A stretch of DNA of 64,000 nt, taken from the NCBI GenBank assembly GCA_029953615.1, contig CP124529.1, positions 5,420,494 through 5,484,493 of the forward strand, written 5' to 3'. Source of the stretch: Pseudomonas putida. GTDB taxonomy: Bacteria > Pseudomonadota > Gammaproteobacteria > Pseudomonadales > Pseudomonadaceae. Position numbers and translations under genes: made by a program. Shown piece by piece: positions 25,917 through 35,973 of the stretch (within the stretch, counting starts at the first letter, position 1; each line of letters starts with the position of its first letter). The notes beneath the pieces were generated by a model that ran no database searches, was not told the DNA's origin, and saw only the letters and a list, made by a program, of their open reading frames with translations.

Positions 25917-27137
25917 ATGCAACTCATTGCCAAACTCGGCATCCTTGCCGATGCTGCCAAGTACGACGCATCCTGCGCCAGCAGCGGCGCGCCCAAGCGC
26001 AACTCGCGCGGGGCTGATGGCCTGGGTGCTACCAATGGCATGGGCATCTGTCACAGCTACACCCCTGACGGGCGCTGCGTGTCGCTGCTCAAGGTGCTAC
26101 TGACCAACTTTTGCCTCTACGACTGCCAATACTGCGTCAACCGCCGCTCCAGCAACGTGCCACGCGCACGTTTCAGCCCCGAGGAAGTGGTCCGGCTGAC
26201 GCTGGACTTCTACCGGCGCAACTGCATCAGCGGCCTGTTTCTCAGCTCTGGCATCATCCGCTCGGCGGACTACACCATGGAGCAACTGATCCGCGTGGCC
26301 CGGCTGTTACGCGAGGAGCACGGCTTCCGTGGCTACATCCACCTCAAGACCATCCCTGATGCCGATCCGCTGCTGATCGAGGAGGCCGGGCGCCTGGCTG
26401 ACCGGCTCAGCGTCAACATCGAGCTGCCGACCGACGCCAGCCTGAAACGCCTGGCACCGGAGAAACAGGCGCACACCATTCGCCAGGCCATGGGCGTGAT
26501 CCACCGCGGCCAGCAAGCCGTGGCCCAAGAACCCAAGGCGCCGCGCTTTACCCCGGCCGGGCAAAGCACCCAGGTGATCGTCGGGGCCGACAGCACCGAC
26601 GACAGCACATTGCTGCGCAATGCCGAATCGCTGTACCAAGGCTACGGCCTCAAGCGCGTGTACTATTCCGCCTTCAGCCCCATCCCCGACAGCCCCGGCA
26701 GCGTACCCCTGGCCGCACCGCCGCTGCTGCGCGAACACCGCCTGTACCAGGCTGACTTCCTGTTGCGTGGCTATGGCTACAAGGCCGGCGAGCTGCTGGG
26801 TCAGAGCGGCAACCTGGCACTGGACATCGACCCCAAGCTGGCCTGGGCGCTGGCCAACCGCGAAGTGTTCCCACTGGATGTGAACCGTGCCGAGCCGGCG
26901 CTACTGGCACGCATCCCCGGCATTGGCCTGCGCAGCGTGCAGCGCCTGGTAGCCCTGCGACGCGAACGGCGCATTCGCTACGATGACCTGATCCAGTTGC
27001 GCTGTGTGCTGGACAAGGCGCGGCCGTTCATTGTTACCAGCGACTACCGCCCGGCCCAGGCCGAGTTGCGCAGCGGCCTGCTGAGGGCGCGCTTGCGTGA
27101 GCCGCAGGCGCCGGTGCAAATGGGCTTGTGGGGATGA
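25917..27137 (+). CDS. radical-SAM DNA modification/repair protein (UDG-linked family)
   Basis: A 406-residue protein of the group annotated 'putative DNA modification/repair radical SAM protein'. The 4Fe-4S motif is CLYDCQYC (CX3CX2C) near residue 70. A helix-hairpin-helix near the C-terminus (ARIPGIGLRSVQRLVALR) should contact DNA. Its start overlaps nothing, with an SOS box directly upstream. The stop overlaps the start of the paired UDG-like gene (ATGA). The chemistry is undefined; DNA base repair is the favoured idea because of the HhH, the partner and the LexA control. Confidence 0.9.
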   Translation: MQLIAKLGILADAAKYDASCASSGAPKRNSRGADGLGATNGMGICHSYTPDGRCVSLLKVLLTNFCLYDCQYCVNRRSSNVPRARFSPEEVVRLTLDFYRRNCISGLFLSSGIIRSADYTMEQLIRVARLLREEHGFRGYIHLKTIPDADPLLIEEAGRLADRLSVNIELPTDASLKRLAPEKQAHTIRQAMGVIHRGQQAVAQEPKAPRFTPAGQSTQVIVGADSTDDSTLLRNAESLYQGYGLKRVYYSAFSPIPDSPGSVPLAAPPLLREHRLYQADFLLRGYGYKAGELLGQSGNLALDIDPKLAWALANREVFPLDVNRAEPALLARIPGIGLRSVQRLVALRRERRIRYDDLIQLRCVLDKARPFIVTSDYRPAQAELRSGLLRARLREPQAPVQMGLWG

Positions 27138-28012
27138 TCGCGCTCGACTGCGACGGCCTGTTCGCCACCTGGCGTGACCAGGCCCGGGTGTTGTTGGGGC
27201 ATGGCGTCGACCCGTCGGAGGTCACCTGGGTGCAAGGGCCGGTGGCTGATTTGCTGGCCATGCCGACAGCACTGCCGGAAGGCCCCGGTCCTTTTCGCGC
27301 CAAGGTGCCAGCGGCGCTGCTGGGCCAGCTGGAACAGGCGGCTCGCTACCGTGGCGAGCAGCGCTGGAACCTGCTTTACGAGGTACTTTGGCGGGTGGCC
27401 CATGGCGACCGCACTGCCATGCTGGCGGGCGACCGATTGGGCAGTGAGCTGCACAGGCGGATCAAGCAGGTCAATCGCGAAGCGCATCACCTGCATGCGT
27501 TCGTACGCTTCGTGCCACTGCCCGAAGTACTGGCTGAACAGCTGCAAATTGACCTGGTGGCCTATCACGAACCGGCGCATGACATTCTGGAAAGCGCCAG
27601 TGCGCATTTCGCAGACCGCCTGGGGCGTTTGCGCTGGTTGATTGCCACGGCCAACGACGGCATACGCTTCGATGGCCAGGCATTCGACTACCAGCGCCAG
27701 TGCCCCGAGCCCTGGCGCCAGTGGGCGCGCAACGCCGAAGACCCTGGCGCGGAATTGTGGCGCACCTACTATCGCCATACCTTCAACCCTGCCCGCCTCA
27801 ACCCCGATGCCTTGCGCCTGCACATGCCCGGCCGGTTCTGGCGCCATTTGCCGGAGGGCATGCTCATTCCGCAGCTCGAAGGCCTGGCTCGGCAAGGCAA
27901 GCAACGGGATGGCCAAGCCCTGGAAGTCGCCTCCCAGGCTGGCAAACAGATCAGCAAGCCCACGAACCATTCTCAAGCCGAACGATCAGCCGCCACAGCC
28001 GTCATAACCTGA
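27134..28012 (+). CDS. TIGR03915/DUF4130-type probable DNA metabolism protein
   Basis: The ATG at 27134 overlaps the preceding stop. The 292-residue product has the layout of the protein always linked to the radical-SAM repair enzyme: 'DCDGLFATWRDQARVLL' at the start, 'RRIKQVNREAHHLHAFVRFVPL' in the middle, 'YHEPAHDILESASAHFADR', 'DWLIAT'-like LRWLIATAND, and 'WRTYYRHTFNPARLNPDALRLHMPGRFWRHLPEG'. Members have been related to uracil-DNA-glycosylase-like proteins. It belongs to the same SOS-controlled operon. The function is unproven. Confidence 0.85.
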   Translation: MIALDCDGLFATWRDQARVLLGHGVDPSEVTWVQGPVADLLAMPTALPEGPGPFRAKVPAALLGQLEQAARYRGEQRWNLLYEVLWRVAHGDRTAMLAGDRLGSELHRRIKQVNREAHHLHAFVRFVPLPEVLAEQLQIDLVAYHEPAHDILESASAHFADRLGRLRWLIATANDGIRFDGQAFDYQRQCPEPWRQWARNAEDPGAELWRTYYRHTFNPARLNPDALRLHMPGRFWRHLPEGMLIPQLEGLARQGKQRDGQALEVASQAGKQISKPTNHSQAERSAATAVIT

Positions 28013-28042
28013 GCCGCTGCCGACACGCAAAGAGGACGCGAA

Positions 28043-30109
28043 ATGACCCCACCCGATCCGTCATACGTCAAATGGCTCGAAGACCGCGCCATGCTCAGGG
28101 TCTCCCAGCAACGCACCCACCTGTACTCCGGCCAGTCGCGCCTGTGGCAACAGCCCTACGCCGAAGCCCAACCCCGCCGGGCCACCGAGATCGCTTCGGT
28201 CTGGCTGACCGTCTACCCCGACGCCATCATCGCCCCCGACGGTTGTTCGGTGCTTGGGGCCCTGGCCCACGAGGCGCTGTGGAAGCGTTTGTCGGAGATC
28301 GGCATCCAGGGCCTGCACACCGGCCCGATCAAGTTGTCTGGCGGCATCCGTGGCCGTGAGCTCACCCCCAGCGTCGATGGCAACTTCGACCGCATCAGTT
28401 TCGACATCGACCCGCTGTACGGCAGCGAGCAGGAGCTGGTCCAGATGAGCCGCATGGCCGCCGCGCACAACGCCGTGACCATCGACGACCTTATCCCTTC
28501 GCACACTGGCAAGGGCGCCGACTTCCGCCTGGCCGAGCTGGCCTACGGTCCCTACCCGGGGCTGTACCACATGGTCGAAATCCGCGAGGAAGACTGGCCG
28601 TTGCTGCCCGAAGTGCCGGCCGGGCGCGACGCAGTCAACCTGCTGCCGGCCCAGTGCGACGAGCTCAAGGCCCGCCATTACATCGTCGGCCAGCTACAAC
28701 GGGTGATCTTCTTCGAGCCAGGTGTGAAGGAAACCGACTGGAGCGCCACGCCGCCGGTGACCGGTGTGGATGGCAAGACCCGGCGCTGGGTGTACCTGCA
28801 TTACTTCAAGGAAGGCCAGCCGTCGCTGAACTGGCTGGACCCGACCTTCGCCGCCCAGCAGATGATCATTGGCGATGCCCTGCACGCCCTGGACTGTCTG
28901 GGCGCCCGCGGCCTGCGTCTGGATGCCAACGGCTTTCTCGGCGTGGAGACGCGCGCCAGCGGCACCGCCTGGTCGGAAAGCCACCCGCTGTCGATCGTCG
29001 GCAACCAGCTGATCGGCGGCATGATCCGCAAGGCCGGCGGTTTCAGCTTCCAGGAACTGAACCTGACCCTCGACGATATCGCGCAGATGTCCAGGGGCGG
29101 TGCCGACCTGTCCTACGACTTCATTACCCGGCCGGCCTACCAGCATGCACTGCTGACCGGCGACACCGAGTTCCTGCGCCTGATGCTCAAGGAAATGCAC
29201 GCCTTCGGCATCGACCCGGCCTCGCTGATCCATGCCTTGCAGAACCATGACGAGCTGACCGTGGAGCTGGTGCATTTCTGGACCCTGCATGCCCATGACA
29301 TGTACCTGTACAAAGGCCAGACGTTGCCCGGCGGCATCCTGCGCGAGCACATCCGCGAAGAGATCTACGAACGGCTGTCAGGCGAGCATGCGCCGTACAA
29401 CCTGCGCTTCGTCACCAATGGCATAGCCTGTACCACGGCCAGCCTGATCGCTGCCGCACTGGGTATCCGCGACCTTGGGCAGATCGGCGCGGCAGAAACA
29501 GAGCTGATCCAGAAGGTGCACCTGCTACTGGTCATGTACAACGCCATGCAGCCGGGGGTGGTGGCGCTGTCCGGCTGGGACCTGGTGGGCGCCCTGCCCT
29601 TGCCCGCCGAAGCGGTCGCGCAGCGGATGCTGGATGGCGATACCCGCTGGATTCACCGGGGCGGCTACGACCTGGCCGGGCTTGAGCCGCAGGCCCAGGC
29701 GTCAGTGCGTGGCATGCCCCGTGCCCGGTCGCTGTATGGCAGCCTGGACAGCCAGCTGGAAAACGGCGATTCGTTTGCCTGCAAGGTGAAGAAACTGCTG
29801 GCAGTGCGTCAGGCCTATGGCATCGCCACCAGCCGTCAGCTGTTGGTGCCCGACGTCAGCAGCCCCGGCTTGCTGGTAATGGTGCATGAGCTGCCGGCCG
29901 GGCGCGGCATTCAGATCAGTGCACTGAACTTTGGCCAGGAAAAGATTGCCGAGGAGCTGCAACTGACCGGATTCACGCCGGGGCCGGTGGTGGACATGAT
30001 CAATGAAACGGTCGAAGGGGATTTGACCGAAGATGGGCGGCTGATGGTGAACCTGGACCCGTATGAGGCGCTGTGCCTGCGGATCGTCAACAGCAGTGGC
30101 CATGTCTGA
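28043..30109 (+). CDS. treS: trehalose synthase (GH13, Pseudomonas type)
   Basis: A 688-residue GH13 enzyme of the length of the characterised Pseudomonas trehalose synthases, which interconvert maltose and trehalose. The GH13 boxes are '[13 protein letters not shown]' (I), '[13 protein letters not shown]' with the nucleophile Asp (II), 'FQELNL' with the acid/base Glu (III) and 'QNHDEL' with the transition-state Asp (IV). The C-terminus is a small beta domain. '[14 protein letters not shown]' marks it. It is unlike actinobacterial TreS in sequence. An AGAGGA lies before the start. It is followed by a large repeat array. Confidence 0.85.
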   Translation: MTPPDPSYVKWLEDRAMLRVSQQRTHLYSGQSRLWQQPYAEAQPRRATEIASVWLTVYPDAIIAPDGCSVLGALAHEALWKRLSEIGIQGLHTGPIKLSGGIRGRELTPSVDGNFDRISFDIDPLYGSEQELVQMSRMAAAHNAVTIDDLIPSHTGKGADFRLAELAYGPYPGLYHMVEIREEDWPLLPEVPAGRDAVNLLPAQCDELKARHYIVGQLQRVIFFEPGVKETDWSATPPVTGVDGKTRRWVYLHYFKEGQPSLNWLDPTFAAQQMIIGDALHALDCLGARGLRLDANGFLGVETRASGTAWSESHPLSIVGNQLIGGMIRKAGGFSFQELNLTLDDIAQMSRGGADLSYDFITRPAYQHALLTGDTEFLRLMLKEMHAFGIDPASLIHALQNHDELTVELVHFWTLHAHDMYLYKGQTLPGGILREHIREEIYERLSGEHAPYNLRFVTNGIACTTASLIAAALGIRDLGQIGAAETELIQKVHLLLVMYNAMQPGVVALSGWDLVGALPLPAEAVAQRMLDGDTRWIHRGGYDLAGLEPQAQASVRGMPRARSLYGSLDSQLENGDSFACKVKKLLAVRQAYGIATSRQLLVPDVSSPGLLVMVHELPAGRGIQISALNFGQEKIAEELQLTGFTPGPVVDMINETVEGDLTEDGRLMVNLDPYEALCLRIVNSSGHV

Positions 30110-30168
30110 ATGGTATTTGCCCCATTGCCTTCGCCGGTGAAGTTCTGAACGGCAGCCACGCGACATTT

Positions 30169-31705
30169 GTGGGAGCGGGTTTACCCGCGAACACCGGCGC
30201 AGCCGCTGCCATCCACCGCGTCGCCTGCTTCGCGGGCATGCCCGCTCCCACAGGGACCTGACCAACTGAAGGAATGCGCCATACCTGTTGGAGCGGGCGC
30301 GCCCGCGAACACCGGCGCAGCCGGTGCCATCCACCGCGTCGCCTGCTTCGCGGGCATGCCCGCTCCCACAGGGTCCGTACCAGCTGAAGGAATGCACCAT
30401 ACCTGTGGGAGCGGGCGCGCCCGCGAACACCGGCACAGCCGGTGCCATCCACCGCGTCGCCTGCTTCGCGGGCATGCCCGCTCCCCACAGGGTCCGTACC
30501 AGCTGAAGGAATGCGCCATACCTGTGGGAGCGGGCGCGCCCGCGAACACCGGCGCAGCCGGTGCCATCCACCGCGTCGCCTGCTTCGCGGGCATGCCCGC
30601 TCCCACAGGGTCCGTACCAGCTGAAGGAATGCGCCATACCTGTGGGAGCGGGCGCGCCCGCGAACACCGGCGCAGCCGGTGCCATCCACCGCGTTGCCTG
30701 CTTCGCGGGCATGCCCACAGGGTCCGTACCAGCTGAAGGAATGCACCATATCTGTGGGAGCGGGTTCACCCGCGAACACCGGCGCAGCCGGTGCCATCCA
30801 CCACGTCGCCTGCTTCGCGGGCATGCCCGCTCCCACAGGGACCTGACCAACTGAAGGAATGCGCCATACCTGTGGGAGCGGGCGCGCCCGCGAACACCGG
30901 CGCAGCCGGTGCCATCCACCGCGTCGCCTGCTTCGCGGGCATGCCCGCTCCCACAGGGTCCGTACCAGCTGAAGGAATGCACCAGGACCTGTGGGAGCGG
31001 GTTCACCCGCGAACACCGGCGCAGCCGGTGCCATCCACCGCCTCGCCTGCTTCGCGGGCATGCCCGCTCCCACAGGGTCCGTACCAGCTGAAGGAATGCA
31101 CCATATCTGTGGGAGCGGGTTCACCCGCGAACACCGGCGCAGCCGGTGCCATCCACCGCGTCACCTGCTTCGCGGGCATGCCCGCTCCCACAGGGTCCGT
31201 ACCAGCTGAAGGAATGCGCCATACCTGTGGGAGCGGGCGCGCCCGCGAACACCGGCGCAGCCGGTGCCATCCACCGCGTCGCCTGCTTCGCGGGCATGCC
31301 CGCTCCCACAGGGTCCGTACCAGCTGAAGGAATGCACCATACCTGTGGGAGCGGGCGCGCCCGCGAACACCGGCACAGCCGGTGCCATCCACCGCGTTGC
31401 CTGCTTCGCGGGCATGCCCACAGGGTCCGTACCAGCTGAAGGAATGCACCATATCTGTGGGAGCGGGTTCACCCGCGAACACCGGCGCAGCCGGCCGGTG
31501 CCATCCACCGCGTCGCCTGCTTCGCGGGCATGCCCGCTCCCACAGGGTCCGTACCAGCTGAAGGAATGCGCCATACCTGTGGGAGCGGGCGCGCCCGCGA
31601 ACACCGGCGCAGCCGGTGCCATCCACCGCGTCGCCTGCTTCGCGGGTGAACCCGCTCCCACAGGGTCACCTGCAGCTGACGGAGTGCGCCGTACCTGTGG
31701 GTTTA
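30169..31705 (+). repeat. tandem array of 13 REP-pair (BIME-like) units, about 118 bp each
   Basis: Each unit has a forward REP (GTGGGAGCGGG...CCCGCGAAC), an ACCGGC/GCCGGT stem, a spacer ATCCACCGCGTCGCCTGCTT, an inverted REP (CGCGGGCATGCCCGCTCCCA) and a linker GGTCCGTACCAGCTGAAGGA. Units begin at 30169, 30286, 30404, 30524, 30642, 30754, 30872, 30991, 31109, 31227, 31344, 31457 and 31579, plus a truncated repeat to 31705. Units at 30642 and 31344 share a 7-bp deletion and a C-to-T change, six units apart. It is not a CRISPR because both parts of the unit are conserved. Confidence 0.92.
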
Positions 31706-31792
31706 GAGCTCCAGACAAATGGCCGGCTTGCTTTTACCGCTCCACGGGCATAGCGTTCGGTAGTTTTATTTTTCGTGCCCAGGAGCAACTCC

Positions 31793-32419
31793 ATGTACAC
31801 CGGCATCGTCCAGGCCGTCCGCCCTCTGCTTGATGTGACCACCTACCCGGGCCACAACCAGTTCACCATCGACCTCACCCCGGAACTGCTCGACGAGCTG
31901 AAGATCGGCGCCAGCGTCAGTGTCGAAGGCACCTGCCTGTCAGTTACCGAGATCAACGGCACCCAGGTCAGGTTCGACGCCATGACCGCCACCCTCGAGC
32001 GCACCAACCTGCGCAACTTCAAGGCCGGCCAGGGCGTCAACATCGAACGCTCGGCGAAGATGAACGCCGAAGTCGGCGGCCACCTGATGGCCGGCCACAT
32101 CGCCACCACCGCCGAAATCGTCGAGCTGTCGATCAAGGAAACCGGTGCTTTCATCAAATTCCGCATGCCACCGGAATGGGGCAAGTACGTGTTCCCGCGC
32201 GGCTTCATCGGGGTCAACGGCTGCAGCCTGACCGTAGCCGATGTCGAGGACAACGTGATCACCATCAACCTGATCCCGGAAACCCTGCGCCAGACCACCT
32301 TCCCTGGCTACAAGGCCGGCGAGCTGCTCAACATCGAAGTGGACCACCAGACCATGGTGCTGGTCGATGTCGTGGAGCGCACCATCAAGAGTACCCTGGC
32401 CCGCGAAATGCCTCGCTGA
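31793..32419 (+). CDS. ribE: riboflavin synthase alpha subunit, E. coli-type paralogue
   Basis: A 208-residue enzyme with two tandem lumazine-binding domains, catalysing dismutation of two 6,7-dimethyl-8-ribityllumazine molecules to riboflavin. The first domain opens MYTGIVQAV and has 'VEGTCLSVTEI'; the second begins near residue 98 with 'VGGHLMAGHI' and has 'VNGCSLTVADVEDN'. AGGAG at 31781 precedes the ATG. No rib genes flank it and no FMN riboswitch is apparent, so it is probably a second copy beside the canonical rib operon elsewhere. It resembles the E. coli type. Confidence 0.92.
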   Translation: MYTGIVQAVRPLLDVTTYPGHNQFTIDLTPELLDELKIGASVSVEGTCLSVTEINGTQVRFDAMTATLERTNLRNFKAGQGVNIERSAKMNAEVGGHLMAGHIATTAEIVELSIKETGAFIKFRMPPEWGKYVFPRGFIGVNGCSLTVADVEDNVITINLIPETLRQTTFPGYKAGELLNIEVDHQTMVLVDVVERTIKSTLAREMPR

Positions 32420-32429
32420 GTTCCCGAGC

Positions 32430-33131
32430 ATGCTGCCCAATACCCTCCCCGCGCGCACAGCCAAGCGGCTGCGCCTGCAGGTGCTGCGTGGCCGTGTCGG
32501 CCTCGGCCTGGTCGCCGGCCTGTCGGTGCTGGCCGGCATGACCGATGCCATCGGCCTGCTGGCGCTGGGCGACTTCGTGTCGTTCATGAGCGGTAACACT
32601 ACGCGCCTGGCCGTCGCCATCAGCGATGCGGACCTGCCCCTGGTGCTGCGCCTGAGTGCTGCGGTGCTGGGCTTTGTCGTCGGCAACGCCCTGGGCGTGC
32701 TGCTGGCGCGCGGTTTCCGCCGTCGAGCCTGGCCGGTGCTGCTGGTGGTCGCCGCCCTGCTGGCCTTTGCAGCCGCATGGCCCTTGGCAGTGACCTTTCC
32801 AGCGTTACTCGCTGCCACGCTGGCCATGGGCATGATCAATGCCGTGGTCGAACAGGTGAACGGCCTGCCGATCGGCCTGACATATGTCACCGGCGCCCTG
32901 TCACGCTTCGGTCGCGGGCTGGGGCGCTGGCTACTGGGCGAACGGCGCAATGGCTGGCGGGTGCAACTGGTACCTTGGGCCGGCATGCTGCTGGGCGCCG
33001 CGCTGGGTGCCTGGCTAGAGCACCACCTGGGCCTGCAGGCGCTGGCCGGCAGCTGCGCGCTGGCCTGCGTGCTGGCCCTGGTGTCGCGGTTCATTCCACG
33101 GACATGGCTGCGTGGCTACATGCCGCACTGA
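32430..33131 (+). CDS. DUF1275 (YoaK-like) inner-membrane protein
   Basis: The ATG at 32430 lies 10 bp after ribE; the upstream in-frame ATG lies inside ribE. The 233-residue protein has about six hydrophobic segments. 'LVAGLSVLAGMTDAIGLLALGDFVSFMSGNTTRLAVAI' is the DUF1275 signature (F.SFMSGNT). The role of the family is unknown, though a transport role is often suggested. It ends convergent with proP. Confidence 0.85.
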   Translation: MLPNTLPARTAKRLRLQVLRGRVGLGLVAGLSVLAGMTDAIGLLALGDFVSFMSGNTTRLAVAISDADLPLVLRLSAAVLGFVVGNALGVLLARGFRRRAWPVLLVVAALLAFAAAWPLAVTFPALLAATLAMGMINAVVEQVNGLPIGLTYVTGALSRFGRGLGRWLLGERRNGWRVQLVPWAGMLLGAALGAWLEHHLGLQALAGSCALACVLALVSRFIPRTWLRGYMPH

Positions 33132-34634
33132 TCACTCGATGCGCGGGTGCTGCTGCACCAGCAACTTGCGCTTGGCCTCCAGTTCGGCAATCTGCGCATC
33201 GATGTCCTCGATCCGTTGCTCGATGTTGTCGTGATGCTCCTGCAGCAGCTCACGCGCTTCCTCGATATCCGATGCTGCCGGTGCCGCGCCGCGCAGCGGT
33301 TTGTTGGCGGTTTCCTTCATGGTCAGGCCGGTGACCAGCCCCACGGCCGCGATCACCATCAGGTAATAGGCCGGCATGTACAGGTTGCCAGTACTCTCCA
33401 CCAGCCAGGCGGCGATGGTCGGGGTAAGGCCGGCTATCAGCACCGAGATATTGAAGGCGCTGGCGAGGGCGCTGTAGCGGATGTGTGTGGGGAACATTGC
33501 CGGTAGTGTCGAGGCCATCACGCCGATGAAGAAGTTCAGCAGCACGGCAATGATCAGCAGCCCGGCAAAAATCACCCCCAGCACGCCGCTGTTGATCAGC
33601 ATGAATGCCGGGATGGCCAGCACCAACAGGCCGACGCTGCCGACGATGATGAACGGTCGACGGCCGAACTTGTCGCTGAGCAGCCCGATCATGGGCTGCA
33701 CGAACAGCATGCCGACCATGATCGCGATGATGATCAGCACGCCATGATCTTCGCTGTAATGCAGGTTGTGCGACAGGTAGCTGGGCATGTACGTGAGCAA
33801 CATGTAGTAGGTGACGTTGGTGGCAATAACCACGCCGATGCAGGTCACCAGGCTGCGCCAGTGTTGGGTGGCCACTTCCTTGAACGACACTTTCGGCCCG
33901 GTCGCCAGGCCTTCGCGGTCGCCTTTCTCCAGCTTGTCGACGTGCTGCTGGAAGGCTGGCGTCTCCTCCAGCGCATGACGCAGGTACAGGCCGATGATGC
34001 CCAGCGGCAAGGCGAGGAAGAACGGCAGGCGCCAACCCCATTCGAGGAACTTTTCCTCACCCAGCACCGTAGAGATCAACACCACCACACCGGCACCCAA
34101 CACGAACCCGGCGATCGAGCCGAAATCCAGCCAACTGCCGAGAAACCCCCGTTTACGGTCAGGGGCATATTCGGCGACGAAGATCGACGCACCGGTGTAC
34201 TCGCCCCCCACCGAGAAGCCCTGGGCCATCTTGGCCAGCAGCAACAGGATCGGCGCCCAGATACCGATGCTGGCATAGGACGGTATCAGGCCGATGGCGA
34301 AGGTACTGAGCGACATGATCACGATGGTTGCAGCAAGGATTTTCTGCCGCCCGAACCGATCGCCCAGGGCACCGAAGAACAGCCCGCCCAGAGGCCTGAT
34401 CAGAAACGGCACCGAGAACGTGGCCAACGCCGCGATCATCTGCACGCTTGGGTCGGCGTTGGGGAAGAATACCTTGCCAAGGGCATAGGCGACGAAGCCG
34501 TAGACGCCGAAGTCGAACCACTCCATGGCGTTGCCCAATGCGGCCGCGGTGATTGCCTTGCGCATCTTGCCATCGTCGACAATGGTGATGTCCTTCAGGC
34601 CGATTGGCTGGAGGTTTTTCTTGCGAGGTTTCAT
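33132..34634 (-). CDS. proP: proline/glycine betaine MFS transporter
   Basis: The start at 34634 (MKPRKKNLQPIGL) has AGGGA upstream and is preferred to an in-frame ATG at 34685. The 500-residue MFS protein has twelve membrane segments and 'GNAMEWFDFGVYGFVAYALGKVFFP' plus 'GALGDRFGRQK', typical of the metabolite:H+ symporter family. The C-terminal 45 residues (ARELLQEHHDNIEQRIEDIDAQIAELEAKRKLLVQQ) form a coiled coil as in E. coli ProP, where it tunes the osmotic set-point. It imports proline and betaine for osmoprotection. Confidence 0.9.
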   Translation of the reverse strand: MKPRKKNLQPIGLKDITIVDDGKMRKAITAAALGNAMEWFDFGVYGFVAYALGKVFFPNADPSVQMIAALATFSVPFLIRPLGGLFFGALGDRFGRQKILAATIVIMSLSTFAIGLIPSYASIGIWAPILLLLAKMAQGFSVGGEYTGASIFVAEYAPDRKRGFLGSWLDFGSIAGFVLGAGVVVLISTVLGEEKFLEWGWRLPFFLALPLGIIGLYLRHALEETPAFQQHVDKLEKGDREGLATGPKVSFKEVATQHWRSLVTCIGVVIATNVTYYMLLTYMPSYLSHNLHYSEDHGVLIIIAIMVGMLFVQPMIGLLSDKFGRRPFIIVGSVGLLVLAIPAFMLINSGVLGVIFAGLLIIAVLLNFFIGVMASTLPAMFPTHIRYSALASAFNISVLIAGLTPTIAAWLVESTGNLYMPAYYLMVIAAVGLVTGLTMKETANKPLRGAAPAASDIEEARELLQEHHDNIEQRIEDIDAQIAELEAKRKLLVQQHPRIE

Positions 34635-34744
34635 GTCCGTATCCCTGTCGATGAATGCTCTAAGGGATGAGATACAACGGGACACTAAATAATTCAGCGC
34701 TTACTGCTTTTTTGTGATTTTCCTCGCCGGTTGCTGCGCAGCAA

Positions 34745-34772
34745 GAAAAAGCCGCTGCGATGACAGCGGCTT
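34745..34772 (-). terminator. rho-independent terminator of hemB
   Basis: On the minus strand a 9-bp stem (AAGCCGCTG / CAGCGGCTT) with a 6-base loop is followed by a T-run (TTTTTC), 20 bases beyond the hemB stop. Confidence 0.8.
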
Positions 34773-34792
34773 GCAGGGGCAGCGGCTCGCGG

Positions 34793-35767
34793 TCAGATAC
34801 CTTCGCGGGCCAGGTCCATGGCGAAGTAGGTGAGGATCAGGTCGGCACCGGCACGCTTGATCGCGCCGATGCTTTCACGCACCACCCGGCCTTCATCGAT
34901 GGCGCCCGCCAGGCCACCGAACTTGATCATCGCGTATTCACCGCTTACCTGGTAGGCCGCCAGCGGCAGGCGCGATGCTGCACGGATATCGGCGATCACG
35001 TCGAGGTAGGCACCAGCCGGCTTGACCATCAGCACATCAGCCCCTTCCTGCTCGTCGAGCAGTGACTCACGCACGGCTTCGCGGCGGTTCATCGGGTTCA
35101 TCTGGTAGCTCTTGCGGTCGCCCTTCAGCGCGGTACCACCGGCTTCACGGAACGGACCATACAGCGACGAAGCGAACTTGGTGGAATAGGCCATGATCGC
35201 GGTGTCGTGGAAGCCGGCACCGTCCAGGGCGCTGCGGATGGCCTGGACCTGGCCGTCCATCGCCGCCGACGGGGCAATGAAATCGGCACCGGCAGCGGCG
35301 GCGATGACTGCCTGCTTGCCCAGGTTGGCCAGGGTGGCGTCGTTGTCCACGCCGTGGTCGTGCAGCACACCGCAGTGGCCGTGGCTGGTGTATTCGCAGA
35401 AGCAGGTGTCGGACATCACCACCATTTCCGGCACGGTGTCCTTGCAGATGCGCGACATGCGCGCGACCAGGCCGTTTTCGTTCCAGGTGTCGCTGCCGAC
35501 GGCGTCCAGGTTGTGCGAAACGCCAAAGGTCATAACCGACTTGATACCGGCGCGGGCATAGCGCTCGATTTCCTGCGCAAGCAGCTTCTCGGGGATGCGG
35601 TTGACGCCTGGCATGCTGGTGATCGGCACGAAGTCATCGATGCCCTCTTCGACGAAGATCGGCAGGATCAGGTCTTCAAGGCGGAACTCGGTTTCCTGGA
35701 AGATCGTGCGCAGGGACTCGTTCTGGCGTAGGCGGCGTGGACGAACGGACGGAAATTGGTTGGACAT
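34793..35767 (-). CDS. hemB: delta-aminolevulinic acid dehydratase (porphobilinogen synthase), zinc type
   Basis: The start at 35767 ([16 protein letters not shown]) fits the family length of 324 residues. The enzyme condenses two 5-aminolevulinates to porphobilinogen in heme synthesis. Active-site lysines are K197 ([10 protein letters not shown]) and K249 ([10 protein letters not shown]). The zinc triad is intact: C122, C124 and C132 in [14 protein letters not shown], as in E. coli. The known P. aeruginosa enzyme is magnesium-type and lacks these cysteines, so this is likely a second, zinc-dependent copy. A terminator follows. Confidence 0.93.
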   Translation of the reverse strand: MSNQFPSVRPRRLRQNESLRTIFQETEFRLEDLILPIFVEEGIDDFVPITSMPGVNRIPEKLLAQEIERYARAGIKSVMTFGVSHNLDAVGSDTWNENGLVARMSRICKDTVPEMVVMSDTCFCEYTSHGHCGVLHDHGVDNDATLANLGKQAVIAAAAGADFIAPSAAMDGQVQAIRSALDGAGFHDTAIMAYSTKFASSLYGPFREAGGTALKGDRKSYQMNPMNRREAVRESLLDEQEGADVLMVKPAGAYLDVIADIRAASRLPLAAYQVSGEYAMIKFGGLAGAIDEGRVVRESIGAIKRAGADLILTYFAMDLAREGI

Positions 35768-35883
35768 GACAGCTCCAGGGAATTTGAACGGCGTATACCT
35801 TATGCCTGTCACGCGCCAGTGAAAAGGCCAGATGACGAGATATTGTCTTGCGTCAAAGGCAATGGCTGCATTTTTCCTGTGCC

Positions 35884-35959
35884 GGCCTCTTCGCGGGTAA
35901 ACCCGCTCCCACAAGTACAGCGCGATCCTGTGGGAGCGGGTTTACCCGCGAAGAGGCCA
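35884..35959 (+). repeat. perfect inverted REP pair
   Basis: GGCCTCTTCGCGGGTAAACC and its inverted copy GGTTTACCCGCGAAGAGGCC form a nearly perfect 30-bp-arm palindrome around a spacer of about 16 bases, between the hemB start and the RIO kinase stop. Confidence 0.88.
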
Positions 35960-35973
35960 GTGCAGACAACCTA

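Noticed and set aside
30169..31705. CRISPR array
   Set aside because: The repeats are about 118 bp with no unique spacers; both halves are REP elements, and no cas genes are present.
29702..31709. Long repetitive frames on both strands through the REP array
   Set aside because: The 118-bp unit contains few stops, so open frames are a by-product; protein would be Arg/Pro-rich repeats without start signals.
31706..31792. FMN riboswitch before ribE
   Set aside because: The gap of under 90 bases is too short and lacks the conserved RFN core.
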